Position numbers and translations under genes: made by a program
Part shown: piece by piece, positions 19,108 through 27,688 of the stretch
Position numbering within the stretch: position 1 is the first letter of the stretch
How the letters are laid out: each line of letters opens with the position of its first letter
Assembly (NCBI RefSeq): GCF_014692675.1
Contig: NZ_JABFCZ010000001.1
Span: 1-64,000 of the forward strand
DNA: 64,000 nt
Source of the DNA: Roseibium aggregatum
GTDB lineage: Bacteria > Pseudomonadota > Alphaproteobacteria > Rhizobiales > Stappiaceae
Reading direction: 5' to 3'
Notes under the pieces: generated by a model
What the model saw: the letters and a program-made list of their open reading frames with translations, nothing else
Database searches by the model: none
What the model was told of the DNA's origin: nothing

Positions 19108-20571
19108 ATGCGCGCACAGCCCAAAGCCTCCCACTATATCGGCGGCCGGTATGTCGAGAGCCCGGAGGGGCATCCCTTCCCGTCGATCTATCCGGCAACC
19201 GGAGAAGCAATCGCCTCGCTTTATGGCGCCGACGAAAAAACCGTCGAGGCGGCAGTCAGCGCCGCCGTCGAAGGGCAAAAGATCTGGGCGGCCACGGCAC
19301 CGGCGGAACGCGGGCGCGTCCTGCGCCGGGCCGCCGGGCTGATACGCGAGCGCAACCGGGATCTTTCGATCCTGGAAACGCTCGACACCGGCAAGCCCCT
19401 GCAGGAAACGCTGATTGCCGATGCGGCCTCGGGCGCCGACTGCCTTGAGTATTTCGGCGGGCTGGCGGCAACGCTCGCCGGCGAGCATATCGATCTGGGC
19501 GGGTCCTTTGCCTACACCAAGCGGGAACCGCTCGGGATCTGTGTCGGCATCGGCGCGTGGAATTATCCGATCCAGATCGCCTGCTGGAAGGCCGCACCCG
19601 CCCTTGTCTGCGGCAACGCCATGATCTTCAAGCCTTCCGAGGTCACACCGCTCACCGCATTGAAACTCGCCGAAATCCTGACCGAGGCGGGCCTGCCGGA
19701 CGGGGTGTTCAACGTGGTACAGGGCTACGGCGATGTCGGCGCGCAGCTCGTCTCGCATCCGGCAGTCGCAAAGGTGTCCCTGACCGGCTCGGTTCCGACC
19801 GGCGCCAAGGTCGCAGCCCTTGCCGGCGAGCACCTGAAAAAGACGACGCTGGAGCTGGGCGGCAAGTCGCCGCTGATCGTTTTCGACGATGCCGACATCG
19901 ACAACGCGGTCTCGGCGGCAATCAACGCCAACTTCTATTCCAGCGGCCAGATCTGCTCCAACGGCACCCGTGTCTTCGTGCACAGCGCAATCCGGGACAG
20001 GTTCCTGTCCCGGCTGGCGGAACGGACGGCCAATGCCGTTCTCGGCGATCCGCTCGACGAGGCGACCAGTATCGGGCCGCTGGTGTCGAAACCGCAGCTC
20101 GACAAGGTGCTGGGCTACATGATGATCGGCCAGGAGGAAGGCGCACGGCTTGTCTGCGGCGGCAAACGGGCGGATATTCCCGCCTTCTCCGATGGCCTCT
20201 TCGTCGAGCCGACCGTCTTTGCCGACGTGACCGACGGCATGCGCATTGCCCGCGAAGAGATCTTCGGGCCGGTCATGTGCGTTCTAGACTTTTCCGACGA
20301 GGCCGACGTGATCGCGCGCGCCAATGACACCGAGTTCGGCCTGGCCGCCGGCGTTTTCACCAGGGACATCCAACGGGCCCACCGGGTGATCGACGCGCTG
20401 CAGGCCGGCACCTGCTGGATCAACACCTACAATCTGACCCCGGTCGAAATGCCGTTCGGCGGCTACAAGAAATCGGGCATGGGCCGCGAGAACGGCCACG
20501 CGGCCATCGAGCATCACAGCCAGATCAAGAGCGTCTACGTTGAAATGGGCGGGGTCGAGGCTGCGTTTTAG
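19108..20571 (+). CDS. betB: Betaine aldehyde dehydrogenase
   Basis: NAD-dependent aldehyde dehydrogenase converting betaine aldehyde to glycine betaine, 487 residues. The catalytic Glu is in LELGGKSP (near 251), the catalytic Cys in [10 protein letters not shown] (near 285), and NAD-binding GSVPTG near 228. The start [13 protein letters not shown] is chosen from family length; an in-frame extension to 19015 would overlap betA and add unrelated sequence. Last gene of betIAB, converging on the AraC gene 9 bp away. Confidence 0.95.
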   Translation: MRAQPKASHYIGGRYVESPEGHPFPSIYPATGEAIASLYGADEKTVEAAVSAAVEGQKIWAATAPAERGRVLRRAAGLIRERNRDLSILETLDTGKPLQETLIADAASGADCLEYFGGLAATLAGEHIDLGGSFAYTKREPLGICVGIGAWNYPIQIACWKAAPALVCGNAMIFKPSEVTPLTALKLAEILTEAGLPDGVFNVVQGYGDVGAQLVSHPAVAKVSLTGSVPTGAKVAALAGEHLKKTTLELGGKSPLIVFDDADIDNAVSAAINANFYSSGQICSNGTRVFVHSAIRDRFLSRLAERTANAVLGDPLDEATSIGPLVSKPQLDKVLGYMMIGQEEGARLVCGGKRADIPAFSDGLFVEPTVFADVTDGMRIAREEIFGPVMCVLDFSDEADVIARANDTEFGLAAGVFTRDIQRAHRVIDALQAGTCWINTYNLTPVEMPFGGYKKSGMGRENGHAAIEHHSQIKSVYVEMGGVEAAF

Positions 20572-20580
20572 GTCCTGACC

Positions 20581-21639
20581 CTAAGCTCCACCGGCGCGGA
20601 GCGCCGGTCGGGGGCTGCTGGCCGCGGGGGCTGTTTCGCCGCGTCTGTAGGCCTTGGGCGACACCCCGAACCAGGTCTTCGCGGCCCGGGAAAAGGTGCT
20701 CAATTCGGAGTAGCCAAGCAAATAGGCGATCTCGCTCAGTTGCAGCTTGCCTTCCTTCAGATACTGTTCGGCAAGGACCTTTCGTACCCGGTCGACGGCC
20801 TGCCGGAAGGTCTGGCCGTTTTCCTCCATTTTCCGTTGCAGCGCCCGTTTCGACATCGCCATTTTCCGGGCGACAGTCTCGAGAGACGGATCGCCCTCTT
20901 TCAGGGCTTCGTTTATCGCGCGGGAGATATTGTCCAGGTGATTTTCTTCGATGTGCTTGCCGGAGAGCCTGGCAAGCGCCGTTTTCTCGACCAGTTGATA
21001 CAGATTTTCCTCTGCCCCCAAAGGCGCGACGTTCATCACCTCAAGCGGAATACCGATACGGTCTTCCTCGCAGCCGAACCGGATGTTTCTGCCCAGGATC
21101 CTGCGATAGGTCTCGATTTCACGGGGCCTGACCTGGGTAAAGTCGAAACTCAGTTCCACTTCCATCCCGCCCAGCATGTGCCTGATCCGGCTTGCCGCAA
21201 AGGACATCGCCTTCGCGGTCAACTGAGTGCGGGGGCCATACAGATTGCTGATCTGCAGGGACAGGTAGCGTTTCCCGTTCTCGTCGCTGAGCGAACTCTG
21301 CGTGATATTGGAAAGGATCCGTTCGAAACGTCGCCAATTCTCCAGGGACTGGGCAATGGTCGGCGCGGTGAGCGCCACATAGTCGAAAACCTTGACCGTT
21401 CCGACAGGCACCTGAGATCCCAAGGTCACGCCGATGGCGTCGTTTCCGGTGACCCTGGCGAGATACTCGTGAATTTCAAGGTACACTTCCGATGACGCGA
21501 CACCTTCCGGATCATCGGTCACCTTGGGATCGAATCCGATTTCGCTTGCCACGTCGCCCCAGTCGAAACCCAGAGCTTCGAGCTGAGCCCGGGTACTTAC
21601 GAGCAACTGCGCGTAAATCTTTCCAGGTGACTTGGCCAT
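20581..21639 (-). CDS. AraC-family transcriptional regulator with Arabinose-binding-like N-terminal domain
   Basis: 352-residue regulator of the OruR/ArgR-like AraC group. An N-terminal effector domain (about 20-205) is followed by the C-terminal double helix-turn-helix (about 240-335), with the AraC signature ending LSEIAYLLGYSELSTFSRAAKTWFGVSPKAYRR. It lies convergent to betB and divergent from the flavoprotein gene. Members of this subfamily often control amino-acid or quaternary-amine catabolism, but the target is not shown by the sequence. Confidence 0.88.
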   Translation of the reverse strand: MAKSPGKIYAQLLVSTRAQLEALGFDWGDVASEIGFDPKVTDDPEGVASSEVYLEIHEYLARVTGNDAIGVTLGSQVPVGTVKVFDYVALTAPTIAQSLENWRRFERILSNITQSSLSDENGKRYLSLQISNLYGPRTQLTAKAMSFAASRIRHMLGGMEVELSFDFTQVRPREIETYRRILGRNIRFGCEEDRIGIPLEVMNVAPLGAEENLYQLVEKTALARLSGKHIEENHLDNISRAINEALKEGDPSLETVARKMAMSKRALQRKMEENGQTFRQAVDRVRKVLAEQYLKEGKLQLSEIAYLLGYSELSTFSRAAKTWFGVSPKAYRRGETAPAASSPRPALRAGGA

Positions 21640-21822
21640 GGGCTCCCCCGGCGCCGGATCGAACGAAAACGATCTCCAAACGCTAGCCCCGGCCCAGTTC
21701 GCATGTCAAACAATTCGGCGCGTTGCGACAAATTTCATGTCACATTACGCCAAGTTTTTCCTCCTGCCCCGCGCGACATTTTTTGCAGCCTTCCCTGCGG
21801 CAGACAGCTATAAGCCGACACT

Positions 21823-23001
21823 ATGCGAGATCTGGATGTCCTGATAATCGGCGCCGGCGCGGCCGGGCTCATGTGCGCCATCGAGGCGGCCAAGCGCGGG
21901 CGGCGGACGCTCGTCATCGACCATGCGAAGAAGCCGGCCGAAAAGATCCGGATTTCCGGCGGCGGCCGTTGTAATTTCACCAATCTTCACTGCAGGCCGC
22001 AGAACTTCCTGTCGCAAAATCCGCGGTTCTGCATCTCGGCCCTGAAGCGCTACACCCAGCACGATTTCCTGGCGCTCGTCGACCGGCACCGCATCGGCTG
22101 GCACGAGAAAACCCTTGGCCAGCTCTTTTGCAACGACAGCGCCAGGGACATCATCGACCTGCTGCTTTCGGAACTCGACAAGGCTGGGGCCGCATTGAAG
22201 CTGGAAACCTCCGTAACCGGCCTCTCGAAGCCCGATGACAGGTTTTCCGTCGAAACCAACCATGAAACCATCCGTGCGAGGTCGTTGGTGATCGCCACCG
22301 GCGGACCGTCGATCCCGAAGATGGGCGCGACCGGTTTCGGCTATGACGTGGCAAAGCGCTTCGGCCTGAATGTGGTTCCGCCGCGCCCCGCACTCGTGCC
22401 GCTCACCTTTTCCGACGCCAACAAGGCGCTGTGCGCGAAGCTTGCAGGCGTTTCCGTGGACGCCGTCGTCTCCTTCCAGAAGACCCTTTTCCGCGAAGGC
22501 CTGCTTTTTACCCACCGGGGGCTGTCGGGCCCGTCGATCCTGCAGATTTCCTCCTACTGGCAGGAGGGCAAGCCGATCACGGTGAACCTGGCGCCGGAAC
22601 AGGATGCCTTTGAAACCCTGCGCGCGGCGCGGACGGAAACGCCGAAGCAGGATCTGAAAACCGCCCTTGCCGCTTTCCTGCCCAAACGCCTGGCGGACGA
22701 ACTGGCCGCGGAGTTCAAGCTCACAGGCCGGCTGGCGGATTGTTCCGACAAGGTGCTCCGCCGCGCCGGTGACCTTATCAACCGCTGGCAACTGGTACCG
22801 GCCGGCACGGAAGGCTACCGCACGGCGGAAGTCACGCTCGGCGGTGTCGATACGAAGGACCTCTCGTCCAGGACCTTCGAAGCGGCAAAGGTTCCCGGCC
22901 TTCATTTCATCGGCGAAGTGGTCGACGTCACCGGTCATCTCGGCGGGTTCAATTTCCAGTGGGCGTGGTCGTCGGGACATGCCGCGGGACAGGCCGTTTA
23001 G
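21823..23001 (+). CDS. HI0933/BaiN-family NAD(P)/FAD-dependent oxidoreductase
   Basis: 392-residue flavoprotein of the HI0933 (YhiN) family. The N-terminal Rossmann motif IIGAGAAGLMCA is at about residue 7, followed by the family-specific KKPAEKIRISGGGRCNFTN near 38. The second dinucleotide-type motif VIATGGPSIPKMGATGFGYD is near 157 and the C-terminal FAD segment GGFNFQWAWSSG near 375. The physiological substrate is unknown for most members; BaiN relatives reduce bile-acid intermediates, which says little here. No strong ribosome-binding site is visible before the ATG. Head-to-tail with the LacI gene 89 bp downstream. Confidence 0.88.
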   Translation: MRDLDVLIIGAGAAGLMCAIEAAKRGRRTLVIDHAKKPAEKIRISGGGRCNFTNLHCRPQNFLSQNPRFCISALKRYTQHDFLALVDRHRIGWHEKTLGQLFCNDSARDIIDLLLSELDKAGAALKLETSVTGLSKPDDRFSVETNHETIRARSLVIATGGPSIPKMGATGFGYDVAKRFGLNVVPPRPALVPLTFSDANKALCAKLAGVSVDAVVSFQKTLFREGLLFTHRGLSGPSILQISSYWQEGKPITVNLAPEQDAFETLRAARTETPKQDLKTALAAFLPKRLADELAAEFKLTGRLADCSDKVLRRAGDLINRWQLVPAGTEGYRTAEVTLGGVDTKDLSSRTFEAAKVPGLHFIGEVVDVTGHLGGFNFQWAWSSGHAAGQAV

Positions 23002-23090
23002 TAAAAAATGCTGCTTTGCACAATAAATGGATGACCGTACCTCAGATGCCGTTATACTCGGCAAAAAGCGGGATGTATCGGGGAGCATTC

Positions 23091-24128
23091 ATGAAACGGG
23101 TAACGATCCACGATGTGGCGGAAAAGGCCGGTGTCAGCCTTGCCACCGTTGACCGTGTAATGAACGGCCGTTCGGGCGTACGCAAGATCACCATCGAGAA
23201 GGTGCAGGCCGCCGCCGACGAATTGAACTATACGCGGGACATCTTCGCCGCCAATCTCGCCAAGAAGCGCAATTACCGGTTCCAGTTCCTGATCCCCAAC
23301 GGCCCGAACGCCTTCATGGAGGACCTCAACCAGGAAGCGCGCAAGCATGCCGAAACGCTTCTGCGCGAGCGCGTCGACATTCACATCGAACCGATCGACG
23401 CCTTCGACGCGCATCGGGTTGCGGGAACGCTGGCGATCCTGGACAAGTCGGTCTGCGACGGGGTCGCCGTGGTCGCTCCCGCCTTTCCCGAGGTGCGGGC
23501 TGCCATCGACCGGCTGCAGGACCGCGGCGTGCACGTGGTCACGCTGGTGTCCGACCACCCTGCCTCCATGCGCCGGCGGTTCATCGGCATCGACAACATG
23601 GCCGCCGGGCGCGCGGCCGGCCGGCTTATGGGCCGGTTCCTGCCGAAGGCGCCGGGGAAGATCGCCGTGATCGCCGGCTCCCTCGGCTTGCGCGACCACG
23701 CGGAGCGGCATACGGGCTTCGCGAAAGTGCTCTCGGACGAGTTCCCGCATCTGGACTTGTTGAAGGTCCGCGAAGGGCGTGACGACAACGGCAAGAACGA
23801 GGATATCGTCGGCAAGCTCCTATCGGAGCATCCCGATCTCCCCGGGTTCTACAACATCGGCGCCGGCAATCGCGGCGTGATCGCGGCCCTGGAAAAAAGC
23901 GCCCGCGCCCGGGACATCACCTTTATCGGCCACGAGCTGACGCCCTACACCCGGGCTGCGCTCCTCAACGGAACCATGGATGCGCTCATCGCCCAGAATG
24001 CGGGGCACGAAGTGCGCAGCGCGACCCGCATCCTGAAAGCGCTGTGCGACGGCACGCCCGTTCTCGACGACCAGGAAACCATCGGCATCGACATTTTCAT
24101 GAAGGACAATCTGCCCGACCAGCCTTAG
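23091..24128 (+). CDS. LacI-family transcriptional regulator
   Basis: 345-residue repressor-type regulator. The LacI helix-turn-helix VTIHDVAEKAGVSLATVDRVMNGR lies at residues 4-27, with a hinge near 50. A periplasmic-binding-protein-like effector domain (about 65-335) contains IGIDNMAAGRAAGRLMG and VIAGSLGLRDHAERHTGF. The start follows GGGGAG at good distance; longer in-frame starts back to 22959 would run into the flavoprotein gene. No sugar operon is adjacent, so the effector is unknown; the VDRVMNGR wording is common in regulators with sugar or polyol ligands. Confidence 0.88.
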   Translation: MKRVTIHDVAEKAGVSLATVDRVMNGRSGVRKITIEKVQAAADELNYTRDIFAANLAKKRNYRFQFLIPNGPNAFMEDLNQEARKHAETLLRERVDIHIEPIDAFDAHRVAGTLAILDKSVCDGVAVVAPAFPEVRAAIDRLQDRGVHVVTLVSDHPASMRRRFIGIDNMAAGRAAGRLMGRFLPKAPGKIAVIAGSLGLRDHAERHTGFAKVLSDEFPHLDLLKVREGRDDNGKNEDIVGKLLSEHPDLPGFYNIGAGNRGVIAALEKSARARDITFIGHELTPYTRAALLNGTMDALIAQNAGHEVRSATRILKALCDGTPVLDDQETIGIDIFMKDNLPDQP

Positions 24129-24150
24129 GGTGCGGATTTTGCTCAGGCCG

Positions 24151-24177
24151 TTTTTTGAAACTTAAATATTCAAAAAA
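24151..24177. promoter_or_regulatory. Perfect 9-bp inverted repeat upstream of the RirA-like gene
   Basis: TTTTTTGAA at 24151-24159 is an exact inverted match of TTCAAAAAA at 24169-24177 with a 9-base AT-rich spacer. It lies 22 bp after the LacI stop and 82 bp before the RirA-like ATG. It may be the LacI gene's terminator (weak A/T stem) or an operator for autoregulation of the Rrf2 gene. Its TGA/TCA half-sites are 11 apart rather than the 9 of an IRO box. Confidence 0.45.
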
Positions 24178-24259
24178 CTGGAATTTTGGGCTAAAAGGTG
24201 GGTCTGACACTCAAATATAACCGTTGACGATCCCCGTCCGAGCGACCATATCTATTGCC

Positions 24260-24721
24260 ATGCGCCTGACTCAACAAACCAACTACGCCGTCCGTGCTCT
24301 CATGTATTGCGCGGTCAACAACGACAAGCCGAGCAAGGTTGCCGATATTGCGGCCAGCTTCGACATGTCGGAGACGCATCTTTTCAAGATCATGAAGGTT
24401 CTCGTCGACGCGAACCTGATCAAGACCATCCGCGGGCGCAACGGCGGTGTCATGCTGGCCCGGCCGGCATCGGAAATCACTGTCGGCGAAGTCGTGCGCG
24501 CGGCGGAAGAAAGCTTCCTCTTGGCCGAGTGTTTCGACAGCGGCCGCAAGGATTGCCCGCTGATCCTGTCCTGCGGTTTCAACGGCCTGCTTCATGAAGC
24601 GCTCGAAGCCTTCATGGACGTGCTCGATACCAAGACGATCGCAGATCTGGCCGAAGACCGCATGAGCATGCGCGATCTGTTGAAGATCGAAACCGGCCAG
24701 CCCATGGCTGCCACCAACTAA
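24260..24721 (+). CDS. rirA: Rrf2-family iron-sulfur regulator, RirA-like
   Basis: 153-residue winged-helix regulator. The opening MRLTQQTNYAVRALMYCA and the recognition region LFKIMKVL...IRGRNGGVMLARP closely match rhizobial RirA, the main iron-response repressor of alphaproteobacteria. Three cysteines (AECFDSGRKDCPLILSCGF, residues about 91-107) are placed as in RirA and NsrR for Fe-S cluster binding. ATG 24260 is chosen by family alignment; an upstream in-frame ATG at 24224 would add 12 unrelated residues. hemP with two IRO boxes follows, which supports RirA over the nitric-oxide sensor NsrR. NsrR or a paralogue remains possible, since the nar locus is in the same window. Confidence 0.82.
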   Translation: MRLTQQTNYAVRALMYCAVNNDKPSKVADIAASFDMSETHLFKIMKVLVDANLIKTIRGRNGGVMLARPASEITVGEVVRAAEESFLLAECFDSGRKDCPLILSCGFNGLLHEALEAFMDVLDTKTIADLAEDRMSMRDLLKIETGQPMAATN

Positions 24722-24754
24722 CGCTTTTCCATTTTCCGGATTGTTTTGAGGTGA

Positions 24755-24777
24755 CCTGCCGCAGGCGATGCGGCGGG
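24755..24777 (+). terminator. Terminator after rirA
   Basis: Stem CCTGCCGCA (24755-24763) pairs with TGCGGCGGG (24769-24777), one T-G wobble, 5-base loop, followed by GGATATTTT. It lies 34 bp after the rirA stop. Confidence 0.5.
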
Positions 24778-24807
24778 GGATATTTTGCGTCTGAATGCGG
24801 CCAAATG

Positions 24808-24892
24808 AACCGCCCTTCCCGCCTTTGAAGAAATGTCCTGGCTGGCTTACCGCTGAGGGAGAGGAGAGGGCGGTTGGCTTGCCGGACATTTC
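24808..24892. other. Two interleaved perfect 9-bp inverted repeats (pseudoknot-like)
   Basis: AACCGCCCT (24808-24816) matches AGGGCGGTT (24867-24875), and GAAATGTCC (24830-24838) matches GGACATTTC (24884-24892). The order is 1a-2a-1b-2b, so the arms cross and would form an H-type pseudoknot in RNA on either strand. The second stem extends by GGC/GCC across a single bulged base. The block lies downstream of the rirA terminator and upstream of the hemP promoter, so it would need its own transcript or read-through. Confidence 0.35.
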
Positions 24893-24976
24893 GGCTTGTT
24901 CAGCCGGCCTGAGCGGCTTGCAGAGGACGCGAATTCCGCTTCGCCGCAAATCAGGCATTGCCTTCATACTTAAACT

Positions 24977-24991
24977 TGAGTATCTGTGTCA
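24977..24991. promoter_or_regulatory. IRO box 1 (TGA-N9-TCA) upstream of hemP
   Basis: TGAGTATCTGTGTCA fits the RirA iron-responsive operator TGA-N9-TCA exactly, within a longer dyad ACTTGA-N9-TCAAGT. A TATAAA that could be the hemP -10 element (24994-24999) begins 3 bases after it, so a bound regulator would cover the promoter. Confidence 0.8.
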
Positions 24992-25001
24992 AGTATAAAG
25001 C

Positions 25002-25016
25002 TGAGTTAAAAACTCA
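25002..25016. promoter_or_regulatory. IRO box 2 (TGA-N9-TCA) upstream of hemP
   Basis: TGAGTTAAAAACTCA is a second exact TGA-N9-TCA site with perfect arms TGAGTT/AACTCA. Its centre is 25 bp from that of box 1, on the other side of the putative -10 element, and 51 bp before the hemP ATG. Tandem sites flanking the promoter suggest tight iron-dependent repression. Confidence 0.8.
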
Positions 25017-25059
25017 ACTTTATAACGTTTCTAATCTTTTGAAATATCGGGTATTTTCG

Positions 25060-25260
25060 ATGCAGACCTCGAAACCGCGCCGTGAAAGGCTCTCGCTTCC
25101 TTCCCCCCGCAGGGCGTCCGACGCCCCCGGCCAACCGGGGTCGGACATGCTGGACACCAGAACCCTTTTCAAAGGCAGGCGGGAACTGAAGATCCTGCAT
25201 AATTCCGATACCTACCGGCTGACCATCACCAAGCTCGGCAAGCTCATTCTCACCAAATAG
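25060..25260 (+). CDS. hemP: Hemin uptake protein HemP
   Basis: 66-residue protein. The C-terminal 30 residues carry the HemP pattern GRRELKILHNSDTYRLTITKLGKLILTK, including the conserved R-L-x-x-T-x-x-G-K-L-I-L-T-K end. The N-terminal half is basic and disordered, as usual. The start MQTSKPRRE is chosen because the frame upstream passes through the IRO boxes. In Bradyrhizobium and Burkholderia, HemP/HmuP is needed for expression of the TonB-dependent haem receptor. Here no receptor or hmu transport gene follows; the next gene is serine dehydratase. Confidence 0.88.
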   Translation: MQTSKPRRERLSLPSPRRASDAPGQPGSDMLDTRTLFKGRRELKILHNSDTYRLTITKLGKLILTK

Positions 25261-25387
25261 CGGGACCGGATGAACGCCCCTCCCCGGTCAATGTCGCCTG
25301 CGGACAAGAAAAGTCCGCTCCGCGCGGGTGACGCGGGGCCAAAAGCGGGCCATGATTGCATGATCGGTTCCTGCGAAATGGTCGCGC

Positions 25388-26779
25388 ATGTTCATCAGTG
25401 TCTTCGACATCTTCAAAATCGGCATCGGCCCGTCCAGTTCCCACACGGTCGGTCCCATGGTCGCGGTCCGCCGCTTTCTGGACCGCGTTGCCGACCTGCC
25501 GGAGGTGGAGGCCCGCGCAAAGCGGATCACGGTCACGCTGCACGGGTCGCTGGCCTTTACCGGCAAGGGCCACGCCACCGATCACGCGGTGTGTCTGGGC
25601 CTGATGGGCGCAACACCGGACACGCTCGATCCGGACCAAGTCGCGCCGATGCTGGAGAAGCTCGGCCAGGAGAAACGGCTTACGCCCGACGGCCTGCCGC
25701 CGCTTGATTTCGACCCGGAAACCGATGTCGTTTTCGATTACGGGCCGCCTCTGGAAGCGCATTCCAACGGCATGACCTTCCGCCTGCTCGGCGCCGATGG
25801 CGAGATGATCGACGAATTCGTCTATTATTCCATCGGCGGCGGCTTCGTCGTCACCGAGGCGGAAATGCGCAACACCCGCAATGCGCGGGACGAACTGAAG
25901 AACCAGGACGTCCCCTACCCTTTCGCCTCGGCGAAACAGATGCTGGAGATGGGCTGCCGGTCCGGCTGCAGCATCGCGGAGATGAAGCTTGCCAACGAAT
26001 GCGCCGAATCGTCCCCGGAGGAAGTGAATGCCGGGCTGGACCGTATCTGGTCCGCCATGGACGCCTGCATCAACCGGGGCATCTCCGGACACGGTATCCT
26101 GCCGGGCGGGCTCAAGGTGAAGCGCCGGGCGGGCGAGATCTATCAAAAGCTCATCCGCGAGGGGCGCACCAACCAGCCCTATGAGCACACGGTCATGGAC
26201 TGGCTCGGCGTCTATGCCATGGCGGTCAACGAGGAAAACGCCTCCGGCGGGCGGGTCGTCACCGCGCCGACCAACGGGGCGGCCGGTGTCATCCCCGCCG
26301 TCACCCGCTACTATCTCGACCATTGCCCGCACGCCAACCAGGAAGGTATCCGCATCTTCCTGCTGACGGCGGCCGCCATTGGCGGCATCATCAAGGCCAA
26401 TGCCTCGATCTCCGGTGCCGAGGTCGGCTGCCAGGGCGAGGTCGGGTCTGCCTCGGCCATGGCCGCGGCCGGTCTGTGCGCAGCACTTGGCGGCAGCAAC
26501 GAGCAGGTTGAAAACGCCGCCGAGATCGCGCTAGAACATCACCTCGGCATGACCTGCGACCCGATCGCAGGCCTCGTCCAGGTGCCCTGCATCGAGCGCA
26601 ACGCCCTTGGCGCCGTCAAGGCGGTCACCGCGGCCTCTTTGGCGCTGCGCGGCGACGGCAGCCATTTCGTGCCGCTGGACGGCTGCATCGAGACCATGCG
26701 CCAGACCGGTCTCGACATGCGCGACCAGTACAAGGAAACCTCCACGGGCGGACTCGCGGTGAATATCGTCGAGTGCTGA
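25388..26779 (+). CDS. sdaA: L-serine ammonia-lyase (iron-sulfur type)
   Basis: 463-residue single-chain L-serine dehydratase converting L-serine to pyruvate and ammonia with a [4Fe-4S] cluster instead of PLP. The beta domain starts at [23 protein letters not shown], and the alpha domain (about 180-460) has [34 protein letters not shown] and [18 protein letters not shown] with the cluster cysteines. Length and domain order match the standard fused enzyme. The start is at the family-typical position, although no strong ribosome-binding site is visible. Stand-alone; its cluster may link it loosely to the iron genes upstream. Confidence 0.95.
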   Translation: MFISVFDIFKIGIGPSSSHTVGPMVAVRRFLDRVADLPEVEARAKRITVTLHGSLAFTGKGHATDHAVCLGLMGATPDTLDPDQVAPMLEKLGQEKRLTPDGLPPLDFDPETDVVFDYGPPLEAHSNGMTFRLLGADGEMIDEFVYYSIGGGFVVTEAEMRNTRNARDELKNQDVPYPFASAKQMLEMGCRSGCSIAEMKLANECAESSPEEVNAGLDRIWSAMDACINRGISGHGILPGGLKVKRRAGEIYQKLIREGRTNQPYEHTVMDWLGVYAMAVNEENASGGRVVTAPTNGAAGVIPAVTRYYLDHCPHANQEGIRIFLLTAAAIGGIIKANASISGAEVGCQGEVGSASAMAAAGLCAALGGSNEQVENAAEIALEHHLGMTCDPIAGLVQVPCIERNALGAVKAVTAASLALRGDGSHFVPLDGCIETMRQTGLDMRDQYKETSTGGLAVNIVEC

Positions 26780-26921
26780 GCGCCGCGCCCTTTCGAAATC
26801 GCCTTACGCTTCCATGTCTTAGCCTCCGCATTGCCCCCTGACTGCGGCATCGGCGCTGTTGCGACTGCAGGTCCCGGCAAATAATGTCCCGTTGTTTTTC
26901 GTGCTTGAGGGAGGCTCGGCA

Positions 26922-27659
26922 ATGGCGCTTTACAGCGATGCCGCGATGGTTCTGTTTTACGATATCGACGGCAACACAGCCGATCACGACGACTGGCACA
27001 GCTACGAGCATTTCCACGAGCGGCTTTCCGTGCCCGGCTTCCGCCGCGCCACCCGCTGGGTGGCAAGAGACGCGGAGCCTCGGTATCTGGTCACCTATGA
27101 AGTCAGCGATGTCGATGTCGCAACCTCCAAGGGTTATCTGGACCGGCTGAACGATCCGACGCCCTGGACCAGCGAGATGATGCTCCGGTTCCGCGGCATG
27201 ATCCGCGGCTTCTGCCACATCACGGCCGGTTCCGGCTTCGGCTTCGGACAGGCGGCCATGGCACTGCGCTTCCTGCCCATTGAGGGCGAGGAAGAGCGGC
27301 TCTCAACCTGGATCGCACAAGATGTCCTGCCCGCCGTCACCTCCAGGCGCGGCATTGTCAGTGCCCATCTGTTCCGGCCGGTCCCGCCGCCGCCGATGAC
27401 CAGGGAGCAGGCGCTTCGCGGTCCCGACAAGGCAATGCCGTGGATGGTGCTTGTGACGGCCTGTGATGATGCTGCCCTGGAACAGGCCGTGGCCGCGCAT
27501 CTTTCGCCCGAAAGCTTCCAAAGCAACGGCGCGAGCGAAGAGATCATTCTCGGAAGCTACGGCCTGCACTACACGGCAACGGCAGAAGAGGCAGCGCGAA
27601 CGGCCCCGCTGCCGGTCCTGACACCGGAACAGCGCGCCGGCGGCGGACCGCGCGGCTAG
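26922..27659 (+). CDS. Hypothetical protein, dimeric alpha-beta barrel-like
   Basis: 245-residue soluble protein without a name I can assign. It looks like two ferredoxin-like (EthD/dimeric alpha-beta barrel) halves. The first runs through VLFYDIDGNTADHDDWHSYEHFHERLSVPGFRRATRWVA, a wording common to EthD-like domains (acid-His-rich, then PGFxRAxR). The second starts near residue 115 with a similar strand-helix pattern (LSTWIAQDVLPAVTSRRGIVSAHLFR). ATG 26922 has GAGGGAGG 9 bases upstream. Monooxygenase-like or heme-degrading-like roles are possible but not shown. Confidence 0.6.
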   Translation: MALYSDAAMVLFYDIDGNTADHDDWHSYEHFHERLSVPGFRRATRWVARDAEPRYLVTYEVSDVDVATSKGYLDRLNDPTPWTSEMMLRFRGMIRGFCHITAGSGFGFGQAAMALRFLPIEGEEERLSTWIAQDVLPAVTSRRGIVSAHLFRPVPPPPMTREQALRGPDKAMPWMVLVTACDDAALEQAVAAHLSPESFQSNGASEEIILGSYGLHYTATAEEAARTAPLPVLTPEQRAGGGPRG

Positions 27660-27688
27660 AGACGGCTATCTAGTTCTGCTGTCTCTAG
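27656..27688 (+). terminator. Hairpin overlapping two convergent stop codons
   Basis: CTAGAGAC at 27656-27663 and GTCTCTAG at 27681-27688 form a perfect 8-bp stem with a 17-base loop, then TTTTGC on the plus strand. The left arm contains the stop codon of the 245-residue gene and the right arm the stop of the GntR gene. Confidence 0.45.

Larger units (their letters stand above)
24722..25059. other. Gene-free region between rirA and hemP
   Basis: 338 bases with no credible protein gene (a 67-codon frame at 24795-24998 has no family character and runs through the operators). In order it holds a terminator for rirA, two interleaved 9-bp inverted repeats, a sharp drop in GC content from about 24960, and two IRO boxes with a TATAAA between them, leading into hemP. 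Confidence 0.7.

Noticed and set aside
24260..24721. Calling the Rrf2 gene nsrR because nar genes share the window
   Set aside because: Sequence wording and the IRO boxes at hemP fit RirA better. NsrR is kept only as an alternative.
24795..24998. 67-codon frame between rirA and hemP
   Set aside because: It passes through the interleaved inverted repeats and the first IRO box and has no homology I recognise.
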